Below, in pieces: positions 26,896 to 41,479 of a stretch of DNA of 64,000 nucleotides. The DNA is taken from positions 186,001 through 250,000 of the forward strand of contig NZ_FRBR01000002.1 in the NCBI RefSeq assembly GCF_900142665.1, in the 5' to 3' direction. The notes below the pieces were generated by a model. The model worked only from the letters and a program-made list of their open reading frames with translations. It was not told where the DNA came from and did no database searches. Source of the stretch: Roseovarius pacificus. GTDB taxonomy: Bacteria; Pseudomonadota; Alphaproteobacteria; Rhodobacterales; Rhodobacteraceae. The position numbers and the translations under genes were made by a program. Numbering within the stretch: the first letter of the stretch is position 1; each line of letters begins with the position of its first letter.

Positions 26896-27635
26896 TGAAA
26901 CCGATCCTGAACACAGATGCGCTCAGCATCGCATTCGGTGGGCTGAAAGCGGTCGATGCGGTCACCATTGCCGCGATGCCCAACGAGATTACAACGGTGA
27001 TCGGGCCGAACGGCGCGGGCAAAACGACGCTGTTCAATCTGATCTCCGGTGCGCTCAGCCCCAGCAGCGGTGCGGTGTATCTCGATGGCAAGGACGTTAC
27101 CCGCGACGGGCCTGCGGCGCTTCAAAGGAACGGGTTGGCACGGTCTTTCCAGATCACCAACCTGTTCTTTGAAATGACCGTGCGCGAGAATCTGAGATTG
27201 GCGGCCCAGGTGCTGGAACCTGTTTCGCATGCCTTGCGCCCGCTCCGGCGCACCGGGCGCGCGGCGCAGAAGGTGGACGAGTTGATCGATCGCTTCGAAC
27301 TTCACGCGAAGACCCACGAGCAGGTTGGCTATCTGAGCCATGGCGAGCAACGCCGTCTTGAGATCGCGATGTGTCTGGCTTGCGAACCCAAGGTTCTCAT
27401 GCTCGACGAACCGACCCAGGGGATGAGCCACGCCGATACCGAAGAGACGGAAGAGATGATCCGCGGCCTTACGGACAGCGTTTCGATCCTGTTGATCGAA
27501 CACGACATCGGCATCGTGATGGCAGTCTCGGACCATGTCGTGGTCATGCATCAGGGGCAGAAAATCGCGGACGGCACACCCGACGAAGTCCGCGCCAACC
27601 CGGCTGTTCAGGCGGCCTATTTCGGACATGGGTGA
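26895..27635 (+). CDS. LIV-type ABC transporter ATP-binding protein LivG (system 2)
   Basis: 246 residues. Walker A GPNGAGKTT, LivG block ARSFQITNLFFEMTVRENLR, signature LSHGEQRRLEIAMCLA (His in place of the second Gly), Walker B VLMLDEPTQGMS, switch IEHDIGIVMAVSDH. It powers import together with LivF. The TGATG junction indicates coupling to livM. Confidence 0.88.
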   Translation: MKPILNTDALSIAFGGLKAVDAVTIAAMPNEITTVIGPNGAGKTTLFNLISGALSPSSGAVYLDGKDVTRDGPAALQRNGLARSFQITNLFFEMTVRENLRLAAQVLEPVSHALRPLRRTGRAAQKVDELIDRFELHAKTHEQVGYLSHGEQRRLEIAMCLACEPKVLMLDEPTQGMSHADTEETEEMIRGLTDSVSILLIEHDIGIVMAVSDHVVVMHQGQKIADGTPDEVRANPAVQAAYFGHG

Positions 27636-27639
27636 GACA

Positions 27640-28334
27640 ATGCTGCATATCAGAGATCTGAACAGTCATTATGGCCTGAGCCATGTGATCCAGGGCATCT
27701 CTCTTGACGTCCAAAAGGGTGAAATTCTGGGTGTTTTCGGGCGCAACGGGGTCGGGAAGACCACCCTTCTGAAAAACATCGCGGGCTGGGTCAAGCCAAG
27801 CTCCGGTTCGATTCGCCTTGACGGGAAAGACATCGGCGGGAGCGAGCCGGACGCGATCAATCGTGAAGGGCTTGCAATCGTGCCGGAAGATCGACGGATC
27901 TTTCCGGGGCTGACGGTTCAGGAAAACCTCGAACTCGGCCTGCTTGGTCTCAAGGGGCCGAAGCCCGTCTCGAAACTCGATCCGGTGCTCGAACGATTTC
28001 CGCGGCTGGCGGAACGCGTCAGGCAACCCGCCACGACCCTCTCGGGCGGCGAGCAGCAGATGCTTGCCATGGCCCGCATCATGGTGGCCGATCCCAGGGT
28101 GGTCCTGATTGACGAACCCTCCGAAGGGCTTGCCCCGATGATTGTCGCCGAGATTTTCGCGATTGTCAGGGAAATGCGGGATGCGGGCTGTGCCATCGTT
28201 CTTGTCGAGCAAAATATTCACGAGGCGCTTGCCGTCTGCGACCGGTTCGTTCTCATCGAACGTGGGACGATCGTGTTCGAGGGTGATGCGGAGGACGAGC
28301 CAACCCGGGAAAAGTTGCTTCAAAAGCTCGCAGT

Positions 28335-28338
<4 letters not shown>
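27640..28338 (+). CDS. LIV-type ABC transporter ATP-binding protein LivF (system 2)
   Basis: 232 residues. Walker A GRNGVGKTT, the LivF-typical IVPEDRRIFPGLTVQENLEL, signature LSGGEQQMLAMARIM, Walker B VVLIDEPSEGLAP, switch VEQNIHEALAVCDR. The ATG at 27640 is preferred (preceded by GGTGAG); an in-frame ATG 12 bases earlier overlaps livG and is possible. The stop overlaps the start of a decayed hydrolase reading frame. Confidence 0.87.
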
Positions 28339-31841
<3,503 letters not shown>

Positions 31842-31860
<19 letters not shown>

Positions 31861-32270
31861 GTCTTGTCCTCTTGTTGAGCCCAGAACCGGGCCAGCCCGT
31901 CGCGGATGCGGGCGGTTTCTTCTTCGGTTCCGGCCAGTTCGAACCGATACAGCAGCGGTACGCCGCATTTGTCGGCGATGATGCGGCCCGCCAGGGCGAA
32001 CTTGTCCCCGAAGTTTCGGTTGCCGCTGGCGATGACACCGCGCAGCAAGGCGCGGGGGGCGGGATCGTTCAGGAACCGGATCACCTGTTTGGGCACCGCA
32101 CCGCGCCCATAACCGTCGGCGTAGGTCGGGCAGATCAGCACGAAGGGGGAGGTGACCTGCGGCAATGGCGCATCCGCCTCCCGTGGCAGGCGTGTGGCGG
32201 GCAGGCCCAGTCTGTCGATCAGGCGCAGGGTATTGCCCGAGGCGCTTGAATAATAGACCAGCCCGCCCAT
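31842..32270 (-). CDS. nrdI: Flavodoxin-like NrdI
   Basis: 142 residues. It is the FMN protein that supplies oxidant for assembling the manganese-tyrosyl cofactor of NrdF. FMN-binding segments are [14 protein letters not shown] at the N-terminus, [17 protein letters not shown] and [18 protein letters not shown]. It lies between nrdH (4-base gap) and nrdE (overlap) in the standard nrdHIEF order. Confidence 0.94.
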
Positions 32271-32274
32271 CGGA

Positions 32275-32496
32275 TCAGACCAGCCGACCGATCATGTCGG
32301 GGCGAAAACCCGCCCAGTGATCCTCGCCCGCGACGACGACCGGCGCTTGCCGGTAGCCCAACTCCTGCACATGCTCCATGGCTGCGGCGTCTTCGGTCAG
32401 GTCGATGATTTCATAGGGCAGCCCCCGCGCATCGAGCGCGCGTGTGGTGGCGGTGCACTGCACGCAGGCCGGTTTGGAATAGACGGTGATGGTCAT
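32275..32496 (-). CDS. nrdH: Glutaredoxin-like NrdH electron donor
   Basis: 73 residues. The redox motif CVQC is at positions 11-14 (typical NrdH CxxC), and the C-terminal WAGFRPDMIGRL is the NrdH hallmark. It donates electrons to NrdE. The start at 32496 is preceded by AGGGGAC; the longer open frame upstream is in the untranslated leader that contains the riboswitch. Confidence 0.93.
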   Translation of the reverse strand: MTITVYSKPACVQCTATTRALDARGLPYEIIDLTEDAAAMEHVQELGYRQAPVVVAGEDHWAGFRPDMIGRLV

Positions 32497-32613
32497 TGCT
32501 CTGTCCCCTTGCATGGTGTTGCGGGCGTTGGAGCGGGGACACGAAACAGGACGCTCTGGAAACGTCCGGTCACGCGCCCGGGCCCTCCGCCCGCGGTCGT
32601 CGTTTATGTTGCC

Positions 32614-32782
32614 CTGGCAGGTCTCCTGGCTTTGCGGCTCTATCGCCTTGGCCCCCTTCCCGATGCTGCCTCGCATCAGTGGTTTCGGGCCTTGGCTTGC
32701 CGCTTACAGTTGCGGGGGCAGCGCCGGATTTTCACCGGTTTCCCTCTTCGCCCACGAAGTGACTCGCAGGCACCAAAGCAAC
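32614..32782 (-). promoter_or_regulatory. Cobalamin riboswitch upstream of nrdHIEF
   Basis: Read on the minus strand the conserved core appears: GGGAAACCGGTG, AATCCGGCGCTGCCCCCGC (Cbl core), AACTGTAAGCGG, then the B12 box GCCAGGAGACCTGCC (32616-32630). The nrdH start lies about 115 bases further on, leaving room for an expression platform. Expected effect: high adenosylcobalamin represses this B12-independent reductase. It is arranged back to back with a second cobalamin riboswitch on the other strand. Confidence 0.95.
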
Positions 32783-32930
32783 ACCATATTGATGCCGGGG
32801 CCGCAAAACTGTCAATATATAGATCATGGCCGTGGCGAAAAATTTTTGCGGCCCGGCGTCATGTCTGTTTTTTTCCAGCGAATGTCGCAAATTACCCATT
32901 GCGCCCCTGCAAATGCGGTTATCGGGAAAA

Positions 32931-34464
<1,534 letters not shown>

Positions 34465-34469
34465 GCCGA

Positions 34470-35545
34470 TGCAGGATTTGTCGAACATCCCGTCGCGGGC
34501 GATCTGGAACGATGCCGAGCCGCTTGAATGCGTCTCGGTGATCCCCGAAGTGCCCGACACCGCGACATTCACCTTTCGGGTGCCCTCCGGTGCTCTTTTC
34601 GATTTTCAGCCGGGGCAGTTCCTGACGCTGGAAATCCCCGTGCCCGGCGGGCCTGTGCACCGTACCTACACGATCTCCTCGTCGCCGTCGCGGCCACGGT
34701 CGATCTCGATCACCGCCAAGGCGCAAAAGGACAGCATCGGAACACGCTGGATGCTCGACAATCTTGCGCCGGGCGTTCGGCTCAGGGCCTTTGGCCCGGC
34801 CGGCCTGTTTTCCCATATGAACCACGATGACGGGAAATACCTGTTCATCTCGGCCGGGTCGGGCATCACGCCGATGATGTCGATGACGACATGGATGTTC
34901 GATCTGGGCACCGAACCCGACATCGTGTTCATCAATTGCGCGCGCCGTCCCGGCGAGATCATCTTTCGCGAACGGTTGGAGCATATGGCCAGCCGCGCTC
35001 CGGGAATCGACCTGCATTGGGTGGTCGAACGGCCAGATCGCTATGTGCCCTGGACAGGGTATCGCGGCACGTTCAATCAGCTCATGCTCGGGCTGATGGC
35101 GCCGGATTATCTTGAACGCGAGGTGTTCTGCTGCGGCCCGGACCCGTTCATGCAGGCCGTGCGCGAGGCGTTGCAGGGGCTTGGCTTCGACATGGACCGC
35201 TATCATCAGGAAAGCTTCCATGCCCCGGTGGAAACCGAGGCGGACGTGCCGGAACTGGACGATGTGGTTCCCGATGAAGATACCCGCGCCGAAGTGATCT
35301 TCGCCGGGTCCGGTGTTATCGCGAAAGTCGCGGAAACCGACACGATCCTGTCGGCGGCCAGGGCCAATGGCCTCAATATCCCGTCCGGCTGCACGTTCGG
35401 AGTCTGCGGCACCTGCAAGGTTCGCAAGACTGCCGGTGAGGTGCATATGGTTCACAACGGCGGAATCTCGGAGGACGACATCGCAGAGGGGTATATCCTT
35501 GCATGTTGTTCGCACCCGATCGGGAAGGTGGAGGTGGATATATAG
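34470..35545 (+). CDS. gbcB: Ferredoxin-NAD(P)H reductase partner of the Rieske oxygenase (GbcB-like)
   Basis: 358 residues. Order of domains: FAD-binding (RTYTISSSP, about residue 75), NAD-binding (SAGSGITPMMSM, EVFCCGPDPFM), and a C-terminal plant-type 2Fe-2S ferredoxin (CTFGVCGTCKVRK with a fourth Cys in LACCSHP). It transfers electrons from NAD(P)H to the oxygenase. It starts five bases after the oxygenase stop. The ATG at 34470 is taken; the frame is open slightly further upstream inside the oxygenase gene. Confidence 0.8.
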
Positions 35546-35682
35546 AAGTGCTCAAGGACGAAGAGCGGCAGCGCGCTGCGTACTGCCCGGAGGTCCCGAA
35601 AGCAGGCGATATTGAGCCTCGGCACACTGCAATCCGGGCGCGTGGCTGTCAGCCATAGCACAGGGATATCGCCAGGGAAGAT

Positions 35683-35712
35683 GCCGGACAGGTCTCGGCC
35701 TGTCCGGCCAAA
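35683..35712 (+). terminator. Terminator hairpin after gbcAB
   Basis: Perfect 10-bp stem GCCGGACAGG/CCTGTCCGGC with a 6-base loop, followed by CAAACCTTTT. It lies between convergent genes. The T-run is short, so efficiency is uncertain; the minus strand lacks a T-run. Confidence 0.6.
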
Positions 35713-35717
35713 CCTTT

Positions 35718-36719
35718 TCAGTGCCCGGGATTCTCGGGCTCGGCATCGGCCTCGCCCTTGTCGAACGCGCGTGCCCAGGCGGCGATAAGGTCGCTCTCGC
35801 CATGTTGCCGCCGCCATTGCCGGATCGCGTTGCGCAATCCGGTGCGCGCCAGACGGGTGCCGGGTTCGGACCAGCTTTCGGGCGGGAGACCCTTGTCGAG
35901 CGCATCCCAGACCTCTGATTTCTGTGTGACATAGTCGTCCGGCCCCCAGGCTGCGAGCAGCTTTTGAAACCTATCGAAGGCCTGGGCGTCGAAATCCTTG
36001 TCTTCGCCGAGCCGCCCGAGAACCGGGCTGTTGGGATGAAAGCCTGCGCAGGGCACCCAGCCTTCGGGGATGGGCGTATTGGCGGAGTGGGTGCGCTCTG
36101 CGCGGAGCAGTTTCGGCAGCACATGCGTGTGCGGACCTTCCGGCGATGCACCGCCCGTGTCCGGGCCGCCGATCATCTGGTAGACCTCGACGCGGCCCAG
36201 TCTGGTCAGGGCAACGCGATGCGGATGCGCCCTGAGGATCGCGCCCATGGCGGGATTGTCCGGCGCGAAGAGCGACTGCCCGGCATGGGCGCGCAGAACG
36301 GTAAGCAGATCGGCGTCATCGGTCCGGATGCAGAAATCCACCTGGGGCTGTGCCAGCCCCATGTCGAACAGAACCGCGTCGCGGTCTTGCGGGCGGAGGG
36401 CCGCGTTGTCGGGGCCGAGTTCGGTAAGCACGTCACGGCGCGTCATGCCGGCGGCATCGGAAGGCAGGCATAATGCAATGGCCTGTGTCCAGCGGTGCGG
36501 TTTGGGGCTGAGCGTTTCGTAGGCAACCGGCCTGACCCCGTCCAGCGTGTCGATCCTGAGTCCGCCGCGATCGGTGATTTGTTCCAATGTCTGCGCAACG
36601 GGCGGTCGTGGGTCGGCTGCGACGTGGTGAAATTCGGCAATCGCGCCGAATGATCCCATGTTCCAGCCTGCCTCGGGGTCGTTCAGCCCGTCAAGCAGGG
36701 TGTGTTCCAGATTCGGCAT
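35718..36719 (-). CDS. Uncharacterised protein at the end of the btu operon
   Basis: 333 residues, soluble, no signal peptide. I recognise only a general resemblance to an uncharacterised Rhodobacterales family whose members begin with a segment like WNMGSFGAIAEFH (possibly DUF6925; not verified). Notable pieces are FCIRTDDADLLTVLRAHAGQ, a histidine pair in GPHTHVLPKLL, and VPCAGFHPNSPV, reminiscent of metal or phosphate ligands but not a known motif. It follows btuD on the same strand and is presumably under the same cobalamin riboswitch, so a role in handling imported corrinoid is plausible. The ATG at 36719 is chosen because similarity begins there. Confidence 0.65.
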   Translation of the reverse strand: MPNLEHTLLDGLNDPEAGWNMGSFGAIAEFHHVAADPRPPVAQTLEQITDRGGLRIDTLDGVRPVAYETLSPKPHRWTQAIALCLPSDAAGMTRRDVLTELGPDNAALRPQDRDAVLFDMGLAQPQVDFCIRTDDADLLTVLRAHAGQSLFAPDNPAMGAILRAHPHRVALTRLGRVEVYQMIGGPDTGGASPEGPHTHVLPKLLRAERTHSANTPIPEGWVPCAGFHPNSPVLGRLGEDKDFDAQAFDRFQKLLAAWGPDDYVTQKSEVWDALDKGLPPESWSEPGTRLARTGLRNAIRQWRRQHGESDLIAAWARAFDKGEADAEPENPGH

Positions 36720-36903
36720 TGTCGGTCTCCTGTATGCTGGTGCCGTTTTGGACGGCAGGGTAGGGGGCGCTGCTGAGTATTTCGCCGATATAATTGTGAC
36801 GCCGGGCATGACGCACCGGGCCTTCAGCTACGGCGAGACCCGCGGCGCTTTGAAAGGAACGGCCCTGGTCCAGCCGCTGGCAATCCGGACAGGGGCCGGT
36901 CAT
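36691..36903 (-). CDS. Possible small protein (70 aa) between btuD and the uncharacterised gene
   Basis: The ATG overlaps the btuD stop codon (ATGA), just as btuD overlaps btuC, and the frame ends 29 bases inside the next gene. The product begins MTGPCPDCQRLDQGRSFQSA, with a CxxC motif. Without it there would be a 180-base gap inside an otherwise compact operon. No family is recognised and composition alone does not prove coding, so this is tentative. Confidence 0.35.
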   Translation of the reverse strand: MTGPCPDCQRLDQGRSFQSAAGLAVAEGPVRHARRHNYIGEILSSAPYPAVQNGTSIQETDNAESGTHPA

Positions 36904-37658
36904 CGGATCACCTCGAGCGGTTGGCAGACCGGTCCCTGATCGGTATCGCGATACCACGCGGTGATCCCGAAAACATGCGCCAGGCGGTCGGGTGTCAGCA
37001 CGTCGCGCGGAGGGCCATCGGCGACGATTCCGCCGTCGCCCATCATGAGGATCCGCGTGCAGTGCCGCGCGGCAAGGCCGAGATCGTGGAGCGAGACAAG
37101 AACGCATTTTCCACTTTCGGCAAGTTTGCCGAAACTCCGGATCGTTGAAATCTGATGCGCCGGATCCAGACCGGCCACGGGTTCATCCGCCATCAGAATG
37201 GGGGTGTCCTGTGCCAGTGCCCGGGCAATCAGAACACGGGCCTGCTCGCCCCCGGAAAGGCGTGTGGCCGCGCGGTGGCGCATGTCGTCGAGTTCCATCC
37301 GGGACAGGGCCTTGTCGACATGGGCACGGTCATTGGCGGACGGGCGTTGGCCGGTTCCGAGGTGGGGCAAGCGGCCCAGCATGACCACATCCTCGACACT
37401 GACCGGCCAGGCGATCTCGCGCGCCTGGGGCATCCATGCGACCGTCCGGGCGCGTCTGGACGGGCTGAGCCGGGCCAGAGAGCTGGTTCCGTCATGGGGT
37501 AAAACCCCGAGCGCCGCCCGCATCAGGGTTGTTTTGCCCGAGCCGTTGGGGCCGATCAGGCCCACGAATTCGCCGCCGCCGATCGAGAGGGAAACATCGC
37601 GAAATACCTCGCGCCTGCGCAATGTGACGGACAGGCGCGACAGCGTGAGATTGGTCAT
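36900..37658 (-). CDS. btuD: Vitamin B12 ABC transporter ATP-binding protein (BtuD)
   Basis: 252 residues. Walker A GPNGSGKTT, signature LSGGEQARVLIARALA, Walker B ILMADEPVAGLDP, switch LHDLGLAARHC. It drives cobalamin import through BtuC. The start overlaps the btuC stop by 4 bases; the longer frame upstream is shadow sequence. Assignment to B12 rather than iron rests on the operon: B12-type receptor, binding protein, and a cobalamin riboswitch upstream. Confidence 0.85.
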   Translation of the reverse strand: MTNLTLSRLSVTLRRREVFRDVSLSIGGGEFVGLIGPNGSGKTTLMRAALGVLPHDGTSSLARLSPSRRARTVAWMPQAREIAWPVSVEDVVMLGRLPHLGTGQRPSANDRAHVDKALSRMELDDMRHRAATRLSGGEQARVLIARALAQDTPILMADEPVAGLDPAHQISTIRSFGKLAESGKCVLVSLHDLGLAARHCTRILMMGDGGIVADGPPRDVLTPDRLAHVFGITAWYRDTDQGPVCQPLEVIR

Positions 37659-38638
37659 ATCCGTTCCCTCCGCTGCTTGAGGATCAGGTGCAGGAAGAGC
37701 GGCGCGCCCACCAGAGCGGTCAGCACGCCAAGCTTGAGGTCGCGTGCGGGGAGAACGACCCGCACCGCGATGTCCGCCGCCAGCACCATCGCCGCGCCGC
37801 CAAGGGTCGATGCCCATAGCAGCCGGGACGGGCGTGCGCCGACAAGCGGGCGCAGGATATGCGGCACCACAAGGCCGACAAAGCCGATGGCTCCGGCTAC
37901 GGCGGTGCCTGCGCCCACGACGCAGGCGGTCCCGATCACGAGTTTCAGCCGCAGGCCCCGTAGCCCGACTCCCATGGCTTCGGCGGCGTCCTCGCCCAAG
38001 GTCAACGCATCGAGACCGCGGCCCAGCAGGGCCAGCAGCCCCCAGCCGACCAGCATCAGGGGAAGCGCCAGCCAGACATGCGCCATCGAGCGGTCGGCCA
38101 GCGATCCCATCATCCAGAAAACGATTTCGTTCGCGGCGAAGGGGTTGGGTGAAAGGTTGAGCACCAGAGATGTCAGTGATCCTGCAAGCGACGACACCGC
38201 GATTCCGGCAAGGATCAGTGTCAGCGATGTGCCTCCGGGGCCGGCCAGCAGCATAACCAGCAAAACCCCCAGGAGCGCGCCCGCAAGCGCCATCAGCGGC
38301 AGGCCGAGGGCGAAGGCTGCGGAAAGGCCCGTGTGAATTGCAAGAACCGCGCCGAACGCGGCCGAGCCGGACACCCCGATCAGCCCCGGTTCGGCCAGCG
38401 GATTGCGCAGATAGCCCTGCATTGCCGCACCGGCCAGCCCGAGGCTGGCGCCAATCATGACCGCGAGCAGTGCCCGTGGCAGACGGATTTCGCGCATCAC
38501 CAGCGTCAGCGGCCCGCCATCGCCCCGAAACAGCGCCGAAAGGCTTTCGGACAGGCCCACACCGGCGGGTCCGACCAGCAAAGAGGCCATAAACAATGCA
38601 ATCACCGCCAGAGTAAGGGCGACAGCCAGACGCTTCAT
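37655..38638 (-). CDS. btuC: Vitamin B12 ABC transporter permease (BtuC)
   Basis: 327 residues, FecCD/BtuC family with about ten membrane helices. Markers are RLPRALLAVMIGASLGLAGA, NPLAEPGLIGVSGSAAFGA, WMMGSLAD and AIGFVGLVVPHILRPLVG. It forms the homodimeric import channel in the inner membrane. The ATG at 38638 overlaps the btuF stop (ATGA). Confidence 0.87.
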   Translation of the reverse strand: MKRLAVALTLAVIALFMASLLVGPAGVGLSESLSALFRGDGGPLTLVMREIRLPRALLAVMIGASLGLAGAAMQGYLRNPLAEPGLIGVSGSAAFGAVLAIHTGLSAAFALGLPLMALAGALLGVLLVMLLAGPGGTSLTLILAGIAVSSLAGSLTSLVLNLSPNPFAANEIVFWMMGSLADRSMAHVWLALPLMLVGWGLLALLGRGLDALTLGEDAAEAMGVGLRGLRLKLVIGTACVVGAGTAVAGAIGFVGLVVPHILRPLVGARPSRLLWASTLGGAAMVLAADIAVRVVLPARDLKLGVLTALVGAPLFLHLILKQRRERI

Positions 38639-39537
38639 CGTGTTTCTCCGGTAATTGCCCGGCGCGTTTCGGCAAGCTCTTCGATCGCGCGCAGCACATA
38701 GGGTGTGCCGCATACCCAGTCGTGATCGGTCATGGTGGCCCCGGCGCGGCCAGTGCGGAACGCCCGAACCGCGGGATGATCCAGCATCGCCTCGGATCGC
38801 GACGCACCGGGATAGGGGCGCGAGGTGATGACGATATCGGGGATGGTCATGACAAGCACTTCCAGCGGCAGTCGCGCACCCGCGCCATATCCTGCGCGGG
38901 TGGTGGCGTTCTCGAACCCGGCGGCCAGCAGAATCTGGCCCGCCAGCGTGCTGTCGCCCGAGGTGTAGCCGTTTGCGTAGTAAAGCACCGCCTCGGGGCG
39001 TTGCGTTACCTGTTGGCGCAGATGACCGAGGCGCGCGTCGAATTCGGCAACCAGTTCACGGGCCTGAACCTGCCGATGCAGGATATCGCCCATGCGCAAT
39101 ATCCGGGCGCGGACATCTTCAAGCGACGTGGCCGGTGGAAACACCTCGACGGGTATCCCGAGACGCCGGAGCATGGCGGTTGTGGCCTGTGTCGAATATT
39201 GCCCGGCGATCACGAGATCGGGCTGCATGAGATAGATTTCCTCGGCCAGACCGTGGTTTTCGACATAGCCCGCCGCCTTGTCGGCCATGGCCGAAGACCG
39301 TGGATCGCTTGCGAGATAGGAGACCGAATGAAGCTGTCCCTGCTGTGCGATCAACATGGCAAGCTGGTCGGTGCAAAGGTTCATCGACGCAACGCGCATG
39401 GGCGCCGCATCCCCGGATGCGGCAGGCGACGCCCATGACAGTAACGCCGTCAGGGCCGCCGCATGGTGCGGCCCTGACCGAAGGATTTCAGAAGCGCGCC
39501 GAAACGCCGAGATACATCGTGCGGCCCTGCGTACCAT
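38635..39537 (-). CDS. btuF: Periplasmic cobalamin-binding protein (BtuF)
   Basis: About 300 residues. After a signal-like segment (AALTALLSWASPAASG) the class III binding protein fold is clear: VASMNLCTDQLAMLIAQQGQ, YLMQPDLVIAGQYS, LRRLGIPVEVFPPATSLEDV, and a C-terminal lobe with IPDIVITSRPYPGASRSEAM. The start is uncertain: the ATG at 39537 overlaps btuB by 50 bases and gives a long basic N-terminus. No ATG follows btuB before the hydrophobic segment. A perfect hairpin sits just after the btuB stop. Confidence 0.82.
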   Translation of the reverse strand: MVRRAARCISAFRRASEILRSGPHHAAALTALLSWASPAASGDAAPMRVASMNLCTDQLAMLIAQQGQLHSVSYLASDPRSSAMADKAAGYVENHGLAEEIYLMQPDLVIAGQYSTQATTAMLRRLGIPVEVFPPATSLEDVRARILRMGDILHRQVQARELVAEFDARLGHLRQQVTQRPEAVLYYANGYTSGDSTLAGQILLAAGFENATTRAGYGAGARLPLEVLVMTIPDIVITSRPYPGASRSEAMLDHPAVRAFRTGRAGATMTDHDWVCGTPYVLRAIEELAETRRAITGETR

Positions 39538-41479
39538 AGCCTTCGAGCTCCTCGTAATTTTCGTCGAACAGGTTCGTGATCCGGCCATTCAGCTGCACCC
39601 GGTCATTGATGTCGTGGGTGAAGCCCAGATTGACCACGGTGTAGTCCTTCAGTTTCACCCGGTCGAAATCGTCGGCGGGATTGCCGCTGATGAAGCTCGC
39701 GGTCTTGAAGTCGGAGTCATACAGCCCCGCGACATGCGTTGCGTCCAACCGCAGCCGCGTCCGGTCGTTGGGCAGGGCGTAGTTGATGCCAAGCGATATC
39801 TCGTGCTCGGGGCGGCGGATCTCGATCGCGTCGCGGGTGCCGCCGAACAGGCCCGGCACAGGTTCCGACGCGTCAAGCCACGTATAGGCCAGCGACAGGT
39901 CCAGCCGATCGGTCACGTCAAGGCGCGCGGCGGCCTCGATACCCTTGCGGGTGCTCGTTCCCGTATTGTTGACCGGAACCGAAGCGTTCAGGACCGGATC
40001 AAACCGCGATCCGATCTCGTCGGTCAGCGTTTCGTCGAAATAGGTCAGGTCGATTATACCGCGCCCGTCCCAGAATTGCTGCTCGACGCCGATATCCCAG
40101 CCTTCGCTCTGTTCCGGCTTGAGGTCCGGGTTGCCGACGAAATCGGCGTAAAAGCCGAACTGTTCGATCAGGGTCGGGTTCTGGACGCCGGTCCCATAGG
40201 AGGCATGAAGCCGGGTTGTGCCGTTCGGCAGCAGGTAGGATGCGCCTGCCGCGTAGGTCGTGAAATCCCTGAATTTGTCGTTGTCGTCGTGCCGCACGCT
40301 GATCTGTGTCGACAGTCCGTTTCCGAAATCCCCCTGATATTCAAGCACATAAGCGGTCTGTTCGCGCTCTTGCCTGATGAGCTGTCCGGGGTTGAATACG
40401 ACGGTCGGATCATTCTCGCGGTAGGTCAGACGTTCCCACTCCGCACCGAATGTCAGCGTGTGGTTGGCGGCGTCCAGCGTGGCGGCGTCCAGCGCGACAG
40501 TGCCCTGATAGGCGACTTTGCGGCGCGTGCCGGTATTGTCCTGATTTTTCGCGCCAGTACCGTCGCGGCCTTGCCGGTCAATATCGGCAAATGACAGGGT
40601 CAGCCGGTTGGACATTCGTCCGCCCCACAGATCCGCCTCGGCAAACACCGATCCGAAGGTTTCCTGCACCTCGGCATTCGCAATCGAGTCGGTGACCAGC
40701 CCGGCAGCGGTGGGGGCCGCGAAATTGAAGGTATCGAAGTCGGAGATACGGTCAGTATGGCGCAATGTTGCCCCGATTGTCACAGTATCGGACAGAAACA
40801 GACGTCCCGTCAGGTTGTACGTCTTGTTTTCATCACCATCGTCATCTCCGCCCCCGCCGGGGGTTTGGGACACATCGAAGCCGCCGGTATCGCGCCGGGC
40901 TGCCGAAAAGCTCAGTTCGCCGCGCTCGCCTCTGGCGCGCAGGGCGAAATCCAGTTGCGTCGTGCCGTCCGATCCGACCTCGGTGCCAAAGCGTCCGCTT
41001 ACGCCCGGCTCCTCCGCCCGTTTGGTTGTGATCGAGATGACACCGCCGATGGCGTTCGATCCGTAAAGCGCGGATTGCGGGCCGCGGATCACCTCGATCC
41101 GTTCGATATCGGCAGCGATCAGGCCGCCAAAATCGTATTCGCCCTGGTTCGGGGCCGCCACGTCGACACCGTCGATCAGAACCAGCGTGTGATTGCCTTC
41201 GTGCCCGCGCAGCCGAACCTGTGTCAGCCCCCCGAACGATCCGGTGCGCGAGACCGACAGGCCCGGCACCTGTCGCAGAACGTCGGCGACGTATTGGGTG
41301 CCCCGCGCCTCAAGGTCTTCGCTGGTCAACACGGTTGCCGCGCGGCCATATTTCTTTGCCTCGACGGGTGTCAGGCCACCCGAAACGATGATGGGATCGA
41401 GTTCTACGGTCTCCTGGGCCGAAGCGGCAGTGGTCAGGAAAAGGGTGGCGAGAACGCCAAGTCGCAAGTGGTGAGCCAT
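39488..41479 (-). CDS. btuB: TonB-dependent vitamin B12 receptor (BtuB)
   Basis: 663 residues. Signal peptide (LGVLATLFLTTAASAQ), TonB box region ELDPIIVSGG, plug domain (VADVLRQVPGLSVSRTGSFG, VRLRGHEGNHTLVLIDGVDV, IERIEVIRGPQSALYGSNAI; shortened) and a barrel ending GRTMYLGVSARF with the terminal Phe. It brings cobalamins across the outer membrane. It is first in the btuBFCD operon, 146 bases behind a cobalamin riboswitch B12 box, which settles the substrate class. Confidence 0.93.
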   Translation of the reverse strand: MAHHLRLGVLATLFLTTAASAQETVELDPIIVSGGLTPVEAKKYGRAATVLTSEDLEARGTQYVADVLRQVPGLSVSRTGSFGGLTQVRLRGHEGNHTLVLIDGVDVAAPNQGEYDFGGLIAADIERIEVIRGPQSALYGSNAIGGVISITTKRAEEPGVSGRFGTEVGSDGTTQLDFALRARGERGELSFSAARRDTGGFDVSQTPGGGGDDDGDENKTYNLTGRLFLSDTVTIGATLRHTDRISDFDTFNFAAPTAAGLVTDSIANAEVQETFGSVFAEADLWGGRMSNRLTLSFADIDRQGRDGTGAKNQDNTGTRRKVAYQGTVALDAATLDAANHTLTFGAEWERLTYRENDPTVVFNPGQLIRQEREQTAYVLEYQGDFGNGLSTQISVRHDDNDKFRDFTTYAAGASYLLPNGTTRLHASYGTGVQNPTLIEQFGFYADFVGNPDLKPEQSEGWDIGVEQQFWDGRGIIDLTYFDETLTDEIGSRFDPVLNASVPVNNTGTSTRKGIEAAARLDVTDRLDLSLAYTWLDASEPVPGLFGGTRDAIEIRRPEHEISLGINYALPNDRTRLRLDATHVAGLYDSDFKTASFISGNPADDFDRVKLKDYTVVNLGFTHDINDRVQLNGRITNLFDENYEELEGYGTQGRTMYLGVSARF

